64,000 nt of DNA, from assembly GCF_000381905.1 (NCBI RefSeq), contig NZ_KB907275.1, forward strand, positions 1 through 64,000, in the 5' to 3' direction. This DNA is from Paenibacillus fonticola DSM 21315. GTDB taxonomy: Bacteria > Bacillota > Bacilli > Paenibacillales > Paenibacillaceae. The stretch's first letter is position 1. Every line of letters begins with the position of its first letter. Positions 1-8,356 of the stretch are shown in pieces. The translations under genes and the position numbers were made by a program. The notes beneath the pieces were generated by a model that was not told the origin of the DNA, ran no database searches, and worked only from the letters and a program-made list of their open reading frames with translations.

Positions 1-2970
1 TCGATATGGGATGAACCGACCGATTCACTCTGCAATACGGCGCCATCCACGATACCCGCCTGCAAATGAGTGCGCCCGATCGAGCCCGCCGCCAGGTCGC
101 TTCCGCTCACTCCGCCTTCGGGCAGCAGTCCGTTCCGGCGCAGTTCACCCGATAAATGATCCAATTGTACAGCTTCAGACTGGAGATGCCGCGATTCTAC
201 CGCTGCTTCAGCGATATGTTCTCCAGCCACGCTGTTCTCGGACAGATGACGGGATTCCACAAGCCCCGCCGTAAGATGGTGGCTTTGTATCGATTCATCC
301 GCCAAATGATAGCTTTGAACCGCTCCAGCTTCGATATGGGATGAACCGACCGATTCCTCCTGCAATACGGCGCCATCCACGATGCCCGCCTGCAAATGAG
401 TGCGCCCGATCGAGCCCGCCGCCAGATCGCTTCCGCTCACTCCGCCTTCGGGCAGCAGTCCATCCCGGCGCAGTTCACCCGATAAATGATCCAATTGTAC
501 AGCTTCAGACTGAAGATGCTGCGATTCTACCGCTGCTTCAGCGATATGTTCTCCAGCCACGCTGTCCTCGGACAGATGACGGGATTCCACAAGGCCCGCC
601 GTAAGATGGTGGCTTTGTATCGACTCATTAGCCAAATGATAGCTCTGAACCGCTCCGGCTTCGATATGGGATGAACCGACCGATTCCTCCTGCATTACGG
701 CGCCATCCACGATACCCGCCTGCAAATGAGTACGCCCGATCGAGCCCGCCACCAGATCGCTTCCTATAATCCCTCTCTCCGGGAGTAGTCCGTTACGCTG
801 CAAATCGATCGCTAAATGCTTCACCTGTATCGCTTGAGCCCGAATATGGCATGAATCAAGCGCAGCCTCGGCAATATGCTTTCCGTCTACACTCCCCTCG
901 GATAAATGCTCAGATGCCACTATGCCTGATGACAAGTGCCGGCTCTGGATCAATTCATCCGCCAAATGGGAGCTTTGTATTGATCCTGCCTGTAAATGCA
1001 GTGATCCAATCGATTCCTTCTGGAGCACTCCCCCATCTACAGCCCCCGCCTGCAAATGAGTACGGCTGATCGAGCCAGCGATCAGATCACTTCCCTGAAT
1101 CCCTTTCTCGGGCAGGAGACCTTTTGCGCGCAGTTCGGCCGATAATTGCTCCACATGTACGGCATCGGGCTGGATATGCCGCGATTCAATCGCTGCCTTG
1201 GCAATGTGGTTTCCAGCTACGCTTCCCTCGGACAGATGGCGGGATTCCACAAGACCGGCCGTCATATGGTGGCTTTGAATCAATTCGTCCGCCAAATGAT
1301 AGCTCTGCACCGCTCCGGCCTCGATATGCGATGAACCGACGGATTCCCCCTGCAAGACGGCGCCATCCACGATGCCCGCCTGCAAATGAGTACGGCTGAT
1401 CGAGCCGGCGATCAGATCACTTCCCTGAATCCCTTTCTCGGGCAGGAGACCTTCTGCGCGCAGTTTGGCCGATAATTGCTCTACATGTACGGCCTGGGGC
1501 TGGATATGCCGTGATTCTATCGCAGCATCGGCGATGTGGCTTCCAGCTACACTCCCCCCAGACAAATGACGGGATTCCACTAAGCCAGCCGTCATATGAT
1601 CGCTTTGAATCGATTCGTCCGCCAAATGATAGCTCTGCACCGCTCCAGCTTCGATGTGCGATGAGCCGACGGATTCTGCCTGCAATACGACACCATCTAC
1701 GATGCCTGCCTGCAAATGAGTACGGCCGATCGAACCCTCCACCAGGTCGCTCCCCACAATCCCTCTCTCCGGAAGCAGTCCGTCCCGCTGTAAATCAACT
1801 GACAAGTGCTCCATCTGAACTGCATGAGGCCGAATATGATGGGAATCAAGAGCGGCCTCGGCAATATGCTCCCCAGCTACACTGCCCTTGGACAGATGGT
1901 GCGATTGAACAGCAGCCTCTGTCAGATGCTGACTGATGACCGACTCATCGCTCAAATGATGGCGCTGTACCGAGCGCGGCTGCAATTTAGTCGAGCCGAC
2001 GGATTCCCGCTGCAGCACATCGCTGTCTACCGCCCCATCCTTTAGATGTACCCTGCTGATGGAGTCCGGTACGATGTCACTGCCTACAATTCCTCTCTCC
2101 GGCAGCAGCCCTTCCCTCTGCAGCTCGGCTGATAAATGCTTTGCTTGCACCGCCTGGGCCTGCACATGGCGGGCAGCAATAGACGCTTCTGCGAGATGAT
2201 TTCCGTTAACGCCTCCCTCGGACAAATGTTGGCCGCCAACTGCTCCGTTTGCCAAATGATCGCTCTGAATGCTTTCTTTCGCTAAGTGATGGCTTTGTAC
2301 AGAACCCGACTGCAAGTGGGATGAGTCAACGGATCCTCCCTGCAGTAATTCTCCGTTGATCACCCCGGTTTGAAGATGCCCCCGGCTGATGGAGCCCAGT
2401 ACGATATCACTGCCGTCAATCCCTCTCTCCGGCAGCAGCCCATCCCGCTGCAAGTCAGTGGACAAATGCCCTATCTGCACTGCCTGCGGCCGAATATGGC
2501 GGGAGTCGAGCGCTTCGTCAGCAATATGCTGCCCACCCACAGCGCCTTCGGATAAATGGCGGGACTCCACAAGACGGTCGGCCAAATGTTCACTCGCGAC
2601 TGATTCGGCGGTTATATGATGATTCTGCACGGACCGGAGCTGTAAATGGAGGGAGCCAACGACGCCGGGCTGCAGCACAACCTCATCAACTGATCCGGGC
2701 TGCAGATGCTTTCGATTGATAGACCCGGACTGCAAACTATTTCCGCTTATCCCGCCTGCCGGAAGCAATCCGTCACGATACAATTCCGGCGCCAAATGGG
2801 AGGCTGTAATATTTTGAGGTTTTATATGCTGCGACTCCACAGACTCATCACCAATATGCTGGCTGCTAATGATCCCTTTTGTTAAATGAGTGGGCTGAAC
2901 CGCACCCTCTCTTAGCTTTGCCGCTGAAACCGCGCCGTCCTCCAGCGCCCGTTCCGATACAGAGCCGTCT
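1..2970 (-). repeat. Nine in-phase 330-bp tandem blocks within the giant gene
   Basis: Block starts fall at about 1, 331, 661, 991, 1321, 1651, 1981, 2311 and 2641, so the period is exactly 330 bp (11 x 30 bp, 110 residues) with no length change. The blocks at 1-330 and 331-660 differ at only a small number of positions; the blocks toward 2970 are much more diverged. Each block carries one diagnostic irregular unit around GLLPE-G-V-GSDL (forward strand near 119, 449, 779, 1109, 1439, 1769, 2099, 2429, 2759). From 2970 to about 4640 only the basic 30-bp period remains. The spacing never breaks the reading frame, which argues for selection on the protein. Confidence 0.9.
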
Positions 2971-4991
2971 GATAAATGATGGGATTTCAATACACCTGCT
3001 CCCACATGCCTGGCTGTGACGGATTCGGGGGCTAAATGTCCGGATAATATCGCTTCATCCGCCAACAACTCGCTTTGGACAACACCCTTAGATAAATGCT
3101 GGCTCTGGATCGCTGCATCGGCTATTTTGGAGGAAACTACACTTCCTTCTGCAAGCTTGGATGATGTTACAGCCAAATCATTTATTTTATCGCTTGTGAC
3201 GCTTTCAGGCGACAATTTCAGCGAAGTAACGACATGATCCTGTAAATGATGGGAGAACACAGCTCCTTGATTAATTTGCTCCTCCCCTACAGCACCAGCT
3301 TGCAGTTGCTCTCCACCCACACTACCCGGAGTTAAATGAAGTGTATGAATTAAGCCGGGAACAAGATGGCGGGAGTGGATTGCTTCAGTACCTATCGCCA
3401 AGCTGCTTACTGCTCCGTCCGCGATTTTATTTCCGGTCACACTCCCATCCATCAGCTTCTCACTTGTCACTGAACCGTCCTGAAGCTGCAGGGTTGAAAT
3501 CGAATCCTCAGCCAAATGCCGTTCTGATATTTCTCCATCGCCAATTTTTGCTCCGGTTACGGCTTCTTCCGCAATATGCCATTCATCGATCGCATGGGTA
3601 GCTATATGCTCTCCCTGCACGGAATCGACCGCAATATGCCGGGACGTAACCGCGCCGAAGGCAAGCTGCCCTTTTTGAACCGAGCCCGGGGTAAGATGTC
3701 TTGTGAGTACGGATTCATCCGCTAATTTCTGCGGTAAAATACTTTGATCGGCAATTTTTGAGGAGGTGACTGCTTGCTCAACGATTTGCGTTGTGCCTAC
3801 AGATTGATCGGCCAGCTTCGTCGAAAGGATGCTGCGATCGGCAAGATGTCTTCCCTTTATTTCGCCTGACCGGATATGCTCTTCCCCAATGCTGCTTGCC
3901 CGTATATGGATTCGGTCAACCGCTTCGGGGGAAATGTGCTTGGAATATATAGCATTCTCCTCAATATGCTGCGAAGCGATAATATTTTTTTCCAAGTGGT
4001 TCGCTCCTACACTAGGGCTCGCCAACTGTTCTTTGCCGATTAATCCGGGAGTCAGGTTCCGTGCAGTAATTGCATTCTCACCTAAATGCCGGCCTTCAAT
4101 GATGCCATCCTGGATTTTTGACGCCGTCACGCATCCGTCACGCAGCTTCGACGAAGTGACCGCTTGCTCAGCAAGTTTGGAGTTATCGATGACTCCGTTC
4201 GCCAAATTAATCGTTTGAATGCCTCCGCTTATTATTTTATCCGAAGTCACCGCCTGATCCTGCAGCAAATCCGTAGTCACGATCCAATCGCTCAAGTGAC
4301 GGCTCTGAATCGAATGATTTGCCAGCTTATCGGCTCCGATAATTCCGTCCGCCAGCTTATCCGAGGTAATGCTTCCATTCTGAAGCTTCTCACCGCTAAT
4401 CGAACGATTTCTGATTGCTCTTCCCTCAATGGAGCCATCTACCAAATGTTCGCCCGTAATCGACTCAGCCGCGATTTTAGAAGAGGTTACGGCACCATCG
4501 GCAATCTTGATGCCTTGTACAGCGTAATCTGCTAACCAGGCGGTACCAATCGTCCCATACTTGATTCGCGAAGCATCGATCGTATAAGGGGCGATCTTCG
4601 CCCCCGTAACGGCGGCATCTGTCAAATCGCTCGTATAAATAATCCCTTCGCTTGCAAGCGGTGTTTTCTTCTCCGCCAAGTGCGCCTCCAAATTCACCGC
4701 TGGAAGCGGTTGTTCATCCTCTTCCACAAAGCTGGTTTCCTTCGTTGCTCCCTGCTCCTCACGCTTGGCGCTTGCCGACTCCTCCGAAGAGGCATCCGAT
4801 ATGGTCTCCAAATCCTCCCCATGAGGAGACATTACGAGCGCTGCAGATTGGTGGATTTTGATTTCCTTCGGACCGGCTCGTCGTTCAATCCTGTCATCCT
4901 CCAGCAGCTTAAGCTCATCAATATCCGGATTATCCACATAGTAGAGTGACTTTTTTGTTCTACCGGTTCTCGGGGTTCTGTTCTTCTTCAA
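1..4991 (-). CDS. Giant decapeptide-repeat surface-type protein, 3' end outside window
   Basis: The minus strand is open from a TTG start (4991-4989) to the window edge, about 1,663 codons, with no stop that I could find. The TTG is preceded by AAAGGAG six bases upstream. The first ~110 residues are lysine/arginine rich and then acidic (start LKKNRTPRTGRTKKS), with no signal peptide or membrane segment. From about residue 115 onward everything is a 10-residue repeat of the form x-[AE/DG]-[GSA]-[VI]-x-x-x-[HKD]-[LI]-x, for example EAGAVQSYHL, ADESIQSHHL, TAGLVESRHL. Toward the window edge the repeats are grouped into 110-residue blocks. I believe it belongs to the long repeat proteins of Paenibacillus carrying a C-terminal 'WIAG-tail' domain, but that end is not in the window. 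The regular hydrophobic spacing suggests a beta-helix or stacked fibrous fold. Function unknown; a cell- or spore-surface fibre is an inference. Confidence 0.85.
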   Translation of the reverse strand, partial: MKKNRTPRTGRTKKSLYYVDNPDIDELKLLEDDRIERRAGPKEIKIHQSAALVMSPHGEDLETISDASSEESASAKREEQGATKETSFVEEDEQPLPAVNLEAHLAEKKTPLASEGIIYTSDLTDAAVTGAKIAPYTIDASRIKYGTIGTAWLADYAVQGIKIADGAVTSSKIAAESITGEHLVDGSIEGRAIRNRSISGEKLQNGSITSDKLADGIIGADKLANHSIQSRHLSDWIVTTDLLQDQAVTSDKIISGGIQTINLANGVIDNSKLAEQAVTSSKLRDGCVTASKIQDGIIEGRHLGENAITARNLTPGLIGKEQLASPSVGANHLEKNIIASQHIEENAIYSKHISPEAVDRIHIRASSIGEEHIRSGEIKGRHLADRSILSTKLADQSVGTTQIVEQAVTSSKIADQSILPQKLADESVLTRHLTPGSVQKGQLAFGAVTSRHIAVDSVQGEHIATHAIDEWHIAEEAVTGAKIGDGEISERHLAEDSISTLQLQDGSVTSEKLMDGSVTGNKIADGAVSSLAIGTEAIHSRHLVPGLIHTLHLTPGSVGGEQLQAGAVGEEQINQGAVFSHHLQDHVVTSLKLSPESVTSDKINDLAVTSSKLAEGSVVSSKIADAAIQSQHLSKGVVQSELLADEAILSGHLAPESVTARHVGAGVLKSHHLSDGSVSERALEDGAVSAAKLREGAVQPTHLTKGIISSQHIGDESVESQHIKPQNITASHLAPELYRDGLLPAGGISGNSLQSGSINRKHLQPGSVDEVVLQPGVVGSLHLQLRSVQNHHITAESVASEHLADRLVESRHLSEGAVGGQHIADEALDSRHIRPQAVQIGHLSTDLQRDGLLPERGIDGSDIVLGSISRGHLQTGVINGELLQGGSVDSSHLQSGSVQSHHLAKESIQSDHLANGAVGGQHLSEGGVNGNHLAEASIAARHVQAQAVQAKHLSAELQREGLLPERGIVGSDIVPDSISRVHLKDGAVDSDVLQRESVGSTKLQPRSVQRHHLSDESVISQHLTEAAVQSHHLSKGSVAGEHIAEAALDSHHIRPHAVQMEHLSVDLQRDGLLPERGIVGSDLVEGSIGRTHLQAGIVDGVVLQAESVGSSHIEAGAVQSYHLADESIQSDHMTAGLVESRHLSGGSVAGSHIADAAIESRHIQPQAVHVEQLSAKLRAEGLLPEKGIQGSDLIAGSISRTHLQAGIVDGAVLQGESVGSSHIEAGAVQSYHLADELIQSHHMTAGLVESRHLSEGSVAGNHIAKAAIESRHIQPDAVHVEQLSAELRAKGLLPEKGIQGSDLIAGSISRTHLQAGAVDGGVLQKESIGSLHLQAGSIQSSHLADELIQSRHLSSGIVASEHLSEGSVDGKHIAEAALDSCHIRAQAIQVKHLAIDLQRNGLLPERGIIGSDLVAGSIGRTHLQAGIVDGAVMQEESVGSSHIEAGAVQSYHLANESIQSHHLTAGLVESRHLSEDSVAGEHIAEAAVESQHLQSEAVQLDHLSGELRRDGLLPEGGVSGSDLAAGSIGRTHLQAGIVDGAVLQEESVGSSHIEAGAVQSYHLADESIQSHHLTAGLVESRHLSENSVAGEHIAEAAVESRHLQSEAVQLDHLSGELRRNGLLPEGGVSGSDLAAGSIGRTHLQAGIVDGAVLQSESVGSSHI

Positions 4992-5028
4992 GCCGTTCTC
5001 TCCTTTGCCCAGTAATTAATGTCTTTGG

Positions 5029-5056
5029 CATCATATGCGAACGGCTAGGCACTTGT
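5029..5056 (-). promoter_or_regulatory. Candidate sporulation (sigma-K-like) promoter of the giant gene
   Basis: On the minus strand AC (5056-5055) is followed by a 17-base spacer and then CATATGATG (5037-5029). This resembles the Bacillus sigma-K pattern AC-N16/17-CATAnnnTA except for the last base, and the -10 also resembles sigma-E boxes. It lies about 40 bp upstream of the TTG start. No good sigma-A pair was seen in this gap. Short motifs like this occur by chance, so this is only a candidate. Confidence 0.3.
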
Positions 5057-5110
5057 CACAACAGCTTCTCTAATCCGCCGAACCAGATGTTATGTCCGGT
5101 TTAAAATGAA

Positions 5111-5144
5111 ATAACCTTAGCAAGATCGCTCTCGCTAAGGTTAT
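5111..5144 (-). terminator. Hairpin terminator after the lipoprotein gene
   Basis: Perfect 11-bp inverted repeat (ATAACCTTAGC / GCTAAGGTTAT) with a 12-base loop, 13 bp beyond the stop codon of the 5158-6030 gene. The T-tract after it is weak (TTCATTTT). Confidence 0.65.
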
Positions 5145-5157
5145 ATTCATTGTTCAG

Positions 5158-6030
5158 TCATTTCGTTACAATGGAATTCAAGGAGGCATAGGCTAATGGC
5201 ACGAAGCCTTCCGAAGGCTCCCCATGCGGAATGTTCAGCTCGAAACAATATCCTTGCCCATCAATCTCTTTGACGATATACTGCTGGGTCAGTTCTTTTC
5301 CAGTCGCCTCCAGAAAAACCGAAGTACCGGGCATGAACTTGTGCATGATCCCGCTGTTTACTTCCTCTGCCTTACCTGTGTCCGCCAGCTTTTCTTTAGC
5401 CTCCAACACCAGCTGTTCCGTATTGTAATCAGAAGGCAGCTTAACAATCTTCACCTTGTAATTTGGATCATAATTCATACTCAAAGTATCCGTCTCGGAA
5501 TCGAAGGTAAAAATATCAAACACATAAAGCGCATACCCCTTGCCCTCAGTCAAATTGGCGCTCCGTTCTTCCTTCATCCCTTCCAGTTCTACTTCCAGCT
5601 GTTTGGTCGCAGGCAACCCTGCTGCTGGTTCCGGTTGCGAAGCTTTTCCCAACTGGGTCAGCATCAGCTGTTTTAACGTATCATCTCCTTCGACGGCCTT
5701 CTCTACATATGCAAACTCAACCGGTTCATTCGGAGCCAATTCCTCAGCTATAGCCGATATAGAAGCATCCATCTGGAATGCCATCGGTTGTCCATTAACT
5801 TCTATTTCTACAGAGTGATTATCGATCATACCGGTGAAATGACCTTTCCCCTGCTTGACTTCCTCGTCCTGCGCCTCATCAGAAGGATTTGCTTCATCCC
5901 GAATTTGGCTATTCCCGGCATTCGAATTTGCTGGTGTTTCTGGTTGATCCGTTTTACTGCAGGCGGTTAGCGACAAAGACAATGTCAGCAGTACTGCTGC
6001 AAATAGCGTCATTACTCTGCTCTTATTCAT
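5158..6030 (-). CDS. Secreted lipoprotein of unknown function
   Basis: A 290-residue protein starting with a lipoprotein signal: MNKSR, a hydrophobic stretch to about residue 22, and the lipobox LTAC with Cys24, so it should be lipid-anchored on the outer face of the membrane. Next comes an acidic, Asn/Glu-rich linker (about 28-65). Two apparent domains follow: one from about 65-130 with the pattern GHFTGMIDNHSVEIEVNG, and one from about 145-290 around LEGMKEERSANL and a C-terminal part with FELNIPHGEPSEGF. The start is supported by GGAGGTG six bases before the ATG. It is monocistronic, with its own terminator. I do not recognise a specific family; Paenibacillus genomes carry many such lipoproteins. 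Confidence 0.8.
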   Translation of the reverse strand: MNKSRVMTLFAAVLLTLSLSLTACSKTDQPETPANSNAGNSQIRDEANPSDEAQDEEVKQGKGHFTGMIDNHSVEIEVNGQPMAFQMDASISAIAEELAPNEPVEFAYVEKAVEGDDTLKQLMLTQLGKASQPEPAAGLPATKQLEVELEGMKEERSANLTEGKGYALYVFDIFTFDSETDTLSMNYDPNYKVKIVKLPSDYNTEQLVLEAKEKLADTGKAEEVNSGIMHKFMPGTSVFLEATGKELTQQYIVKEIDGQGYCFELNIPHGEPSEGFVPLAYASLNSIVTK

Positions 6031-6140
6031 TATGCACCTCCATTAACAATAACGATCCAGGCTGCCGAAATGTTGCACTTGCATTTTTTGGAACGAACCC
6101 AAATATGACTAGCCGCTGCAGTGAGGTCCCAACACTATGC

Positions 6141-6178
6141 AAAAAAGCCCCATTGGCCATTCAAATGGCCGAAGGGGC
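6141..6178 (-). terminator. Terminator of the bdbDC operon
   Basis: GCCCC-ATT-GGCCATT pairs with AATGGCC-GAA-GGGGC around a 2-base loop, followed on the minus strand by TTTTTTG. It lies 22 bp beyond the bdbC stop codon. Confidence 0.9.
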
Positions 6179-6199
6179 ATCCTTCAAACTATTTCTGAA

Positions 6200-6643
6200 T
6201 TATTCCTCAATTGACGAATCTCTAGCAATAAAAAGACATAAAGTAATCAGTATAAAGGCAACTAAAGCCATCAAAGGAATCGTCACAAATCCCCACCAAT
6301 TCAAATAATCGACGTTGCATGGTATCCCTACTTTACACGGCAATAACTGCGCCAGGCCGGGAATTTTTTGCTGAGCGTAATGATAGGTAGAAATAGACCC
6401 TCCGATGATGCTAAGCGGAATGGCATAAACTAGAATCTTCCGATCGTTGCGAAACGCCGCCATTCCGAGTAATATGACTAACGGATACATGAAAATGCGC
6501 TGGAACCAGCACAGCTTGCAGGGCTCATAATACAGCACTTCACTTAAATACAAACTCCCAGCAGTAGCGACCATCGACACAAGCCAGGCGAAATAAATGC
6601 CGTATTCTCTAAAAAAAGCACGCACCGATCCTCGCGCCATCAC
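6200..6643 (-). CDS. bdbC: Disulfide formation protein, DsbB/BdbC family
   Basis: A 147-residue membrane protein with four predicted hydrophobic segments (about 14-32, 45-62, 68-85, 115-137). It has the two redox cysteine pairs of the family: EPCKLCWFQ at the start of the second segment and LPCKVGIPCNV in the second outer loop. BdbC is the quinone reductase that re-oxidises the extracellular thiol oxidase BdbD, so together they make disulfide bonds in exported proteins. The ATG overlaps the bdbD stop by one base, so translation is coupled. Length is typical of Bacillus BdbC (about 138 residues). Confidence 0.93.
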   Translation of the reverse strand: MMARGSVRAFFREYGIYFAWLVSMVATAGSLYLSEVLYYEPCKLCWFQRIFMYPLVILLGMAAFRNDRKILVYAIPLSIIGGSISTYHYAQQKIPGLAQLLPCKVGIPCNVDYLNWWGFVTIPLMALVAFILITLCLFIARDSSIEE

Positions 6644-7356
6644 TAACTCCCCTTCAGCTCATTTTCGATCGCCTTCTGAATTCCAGGGTAATCTGAGTAG
6701 CCGCCATAAAACTCCTTGCCATTAATAAAGAGCGTTGGCGTTCCACTAACTCTTAGCTCGCTTGCTTTGTTTCTATGCTCTTCCACATCTTTCAAATACG
6801 TCCGTTCTTCTATATCTTTACGAAGCAGGTCATAATCAATTGCGATGCTCTCCTTCTCAGCAAGCTCGACTAGAAAATCAACGGTTGCCCATTCCTCATT
6901 TTCATCGCCCTGATTTTTGTACAAGGCGTCAAAATAGTCCCAAAAGGCTTCCTTATTTTGATGGTAGACAGCCTGCGCGGCGAGAGCAGCCGTATCGGAA
7001 TCCCGATCAAGAAACGGATAATTCATAAAGTAGAAGGCGACCTTGCCCTGCTCTATATAATCGCTTTGGATTTGCGGCTTGATCAGCTCATTGAAATTAC
7101 TGCATGCCGGGCATTTATAATCACCAAATTCAACGATTTTCACCGGAGCATCCGGATTGCCGAGCACGGGTAGGCTAGCATAGGCAAAGGCTTCTTCTTT
7201 GGGTTTTGGCTGAATCGATAACACTATAATGCATAAGGCCAACAGTACCCCTACAGTGGAAAACCAAATGATCCGTCTTTTCCTCTGCTGCTGTTCCTGC
7301 TTCTTTTGTTCTGTCTTACGCTGCGCCAGCGTACTGCTCTTTTTCTTAGGTGGCAT
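6643..7356 (-). CDS. bdbD: Extracytoplasmic thiol-disulfide oxidase BdbD (DsbA-like)
   Basis: A 237-residue protein: a very basic cytoplasmic start, one membrane anchor (about 29-47), then a thioredoxin/DsbA fold with the active site FGDYKCPACSNF and the cis-proline segment RVSGTPTLFINGKEFYGGY. It oxidises cysteines in exported proteins and is recharged by the neighbouring BdbC. The ATG has AGAGGGG five bases upstream. It is the first gene of the bdbDC operon, which is closed by the hairpin at 6141-6178. In Bacillus the pair is needed for competence-pilus and bacteriocin disulfides; which substrates apply here cannot be read from the sequence. Confidence 0.92.
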   Translation of the reverse strand: MPPKKKSSTLAQRKTEQKKQEQQQRKRRIIWFSTVGVLLALCIIVLSIQPKPKEEAFAYASLPVLGNPDAPVKIVEFGDYKCPACSNFNELIKPQIQSDYIEQGKVAFYFMNYPFLDRDSDTAALAAQAVYHQNKEAFWDYFDALYKNQGDENEEWATVDFLVELAEKESIAIDYDLLRKDIEERTYLKDVEEHRNKASELRVSGTPTLFINGKEFYGGYSDYPGIQKAIENELKGS

Positions 7357-7487
7357 GCTATCCCCTCTTTCTTAAAATTTGCATAACCACATTATACAGT
7401 AGTAACTAACCTAGTTACAAAGGAATGTTCGAAAACTACCCCATTTAGCATAAATTGGCTCTGTTCATTTGCCTCGAAAATGGCAAC

Positions 7488-7510
7488 AAGACGGCCCTAT
7501 AGACCGTCTT
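7488..7510 (-). terminator. Probable terminator after rplY/ctc
   Basis: AAGACGG and CCGTCTT form a 7-bp stem with a 9-base loop, 14 bp beyond the stop codon. The following TTGCCATTTT is only moderately T-rich. Confidence 0.6.
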
Positions 7511-7523
7511 GACCTAACTGTTA

Positions 7524-8168
7524 TTATTTATCCCCCGTATCTCCTGCAGCATCAGCAGCTCCGGCCTCGGTGGAATCATTCTCCGCTTCGCCCTCTGCTT
7601 CCGCCAAACGCGGCAATACGACAGAGGCCAGCAACTCATCCTCTCCGCCGACTAATGTTATCCCTCCCGGCAAGGTTACATTTGCTGCAATCAGTTTATC
7701 GCCCGTATTTAGGGATGTTACATCAACTTCCAGCCCGGCAGGCAATGCATCCGGCAGCCCTTCAACCTCAAGCTCTGTCGCTTGAACCTGCAATATGCCG
7801 CCGATCTTTGTCCCTTCAGCCGTACCCGTATAAACAAGCGGTACCCTGACGCGGATCGGTTTATTTTTGGATACTTTTTGAAAATCAACATGAGTGACCT
7901 TGCCATTGCGGCGTTGCATTTCCTTTATCAATACCGGAAAGCTGCCGCCTCCTTCAATATGCAGGTCAAACAACTCCGAGCGCCCCGTGCGTGCCACTTT
8001 GGCAAGCTGCTTCTCCTCCACATGGATGGATATCCCGTCTGAGCCTCCACCATAAACAACGGCGGGAATCCGCCCGCTCCCCCTTAAGCGGTTCAGCGAT
8101 GAACGGCTAAATTCCGTTCGCTTTGAGACATCTACGTGCAGCGTGTGCTGGTCCTTACTCGTAGTCAT
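7524..8168 (-). CDS. rplY: 50S ribosomal protein L25/Ctc, long form
   Basis: A 214-residue protein with the N-terminal L25 fold (about 5-95: RTEFSRSSLNRLRGSGRIPA, VVYGGGSDG, EMQRRNGKVTHVDFQKV) and the TL5/CTC C-terminal domain (about 100-190) that distinguishes the long form from E. coli L25. The tail from 190 is acidic and Ala/Glu rich. It binds 5S rRNA in the large subunit; in Bacillus the homologue Ctc is a stress-induced ribosomal protein. The ATG has GGAGGG nine bases upstream. Monocistronic, between two terminators. In B. subtilis ctc is sigma-B controlled; I found no convincing sigma-B box here. Confidence 0.93.
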   Translation of the reverse strand: MTTSKDQHTLHVDVSKRTEFSRSSLNRLRGSGRIPAVVYGGGSDGISIHVEEKQLAKVARTGRSELFDLHIEGGGSFPVLIKEMQRRNGKVTHVDFQKVSKNKPIRVRVPLVYTGTAEGTKIGGILQVQATELEVEGLPDALPAGLEVDVTSLNTGDKLIAANVTLPGGITLVGGEDELLASVVLPRLAEAEGEAENDSTEAGAADAAGDTGDK

Positions 8169-8281
8169 AATGGAACACCCTCCTCAATATATGCCATGGC
8201 AAAGCCATATTGTTATTTTACCCAAAACCGCTGTTATCCTAACGTACTTGCTGTATCAGCAGATGCTAGGCTCGCGACACG

Positions 8282-8306
8282 AAAAAAACCGGTGCATACG
8301 CACCGG
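8282..8306 (-). terminator. Strong terminator of ptsHI
   Basis: CCGGTGC and GCACCGG with a 4-base loop, followed on the minus strand by seven Ts. It is about 50 bp past the ptsI stop. Confidence 0.95.
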
Positions 8307-8356
8307 CTGTAAGGAAACCCATTATTGTTGGAAAAGTTGGAAAAACGAATAACCTT

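Noticed and set aside
1..4640. Possible CRISPR or other DNA-level repeat array
   Set aside because: The 30-bp units are diverged in a codon-like manner and contiguous, with no spacers; a protein repeat explains them.
11..4949. Many plus-strand open frames of 60-140 codons across the first 5 kb
   Set aside because: They recur with the 330-bp period and are shadows of the minus-strand repeat gene, without ribosome sites.
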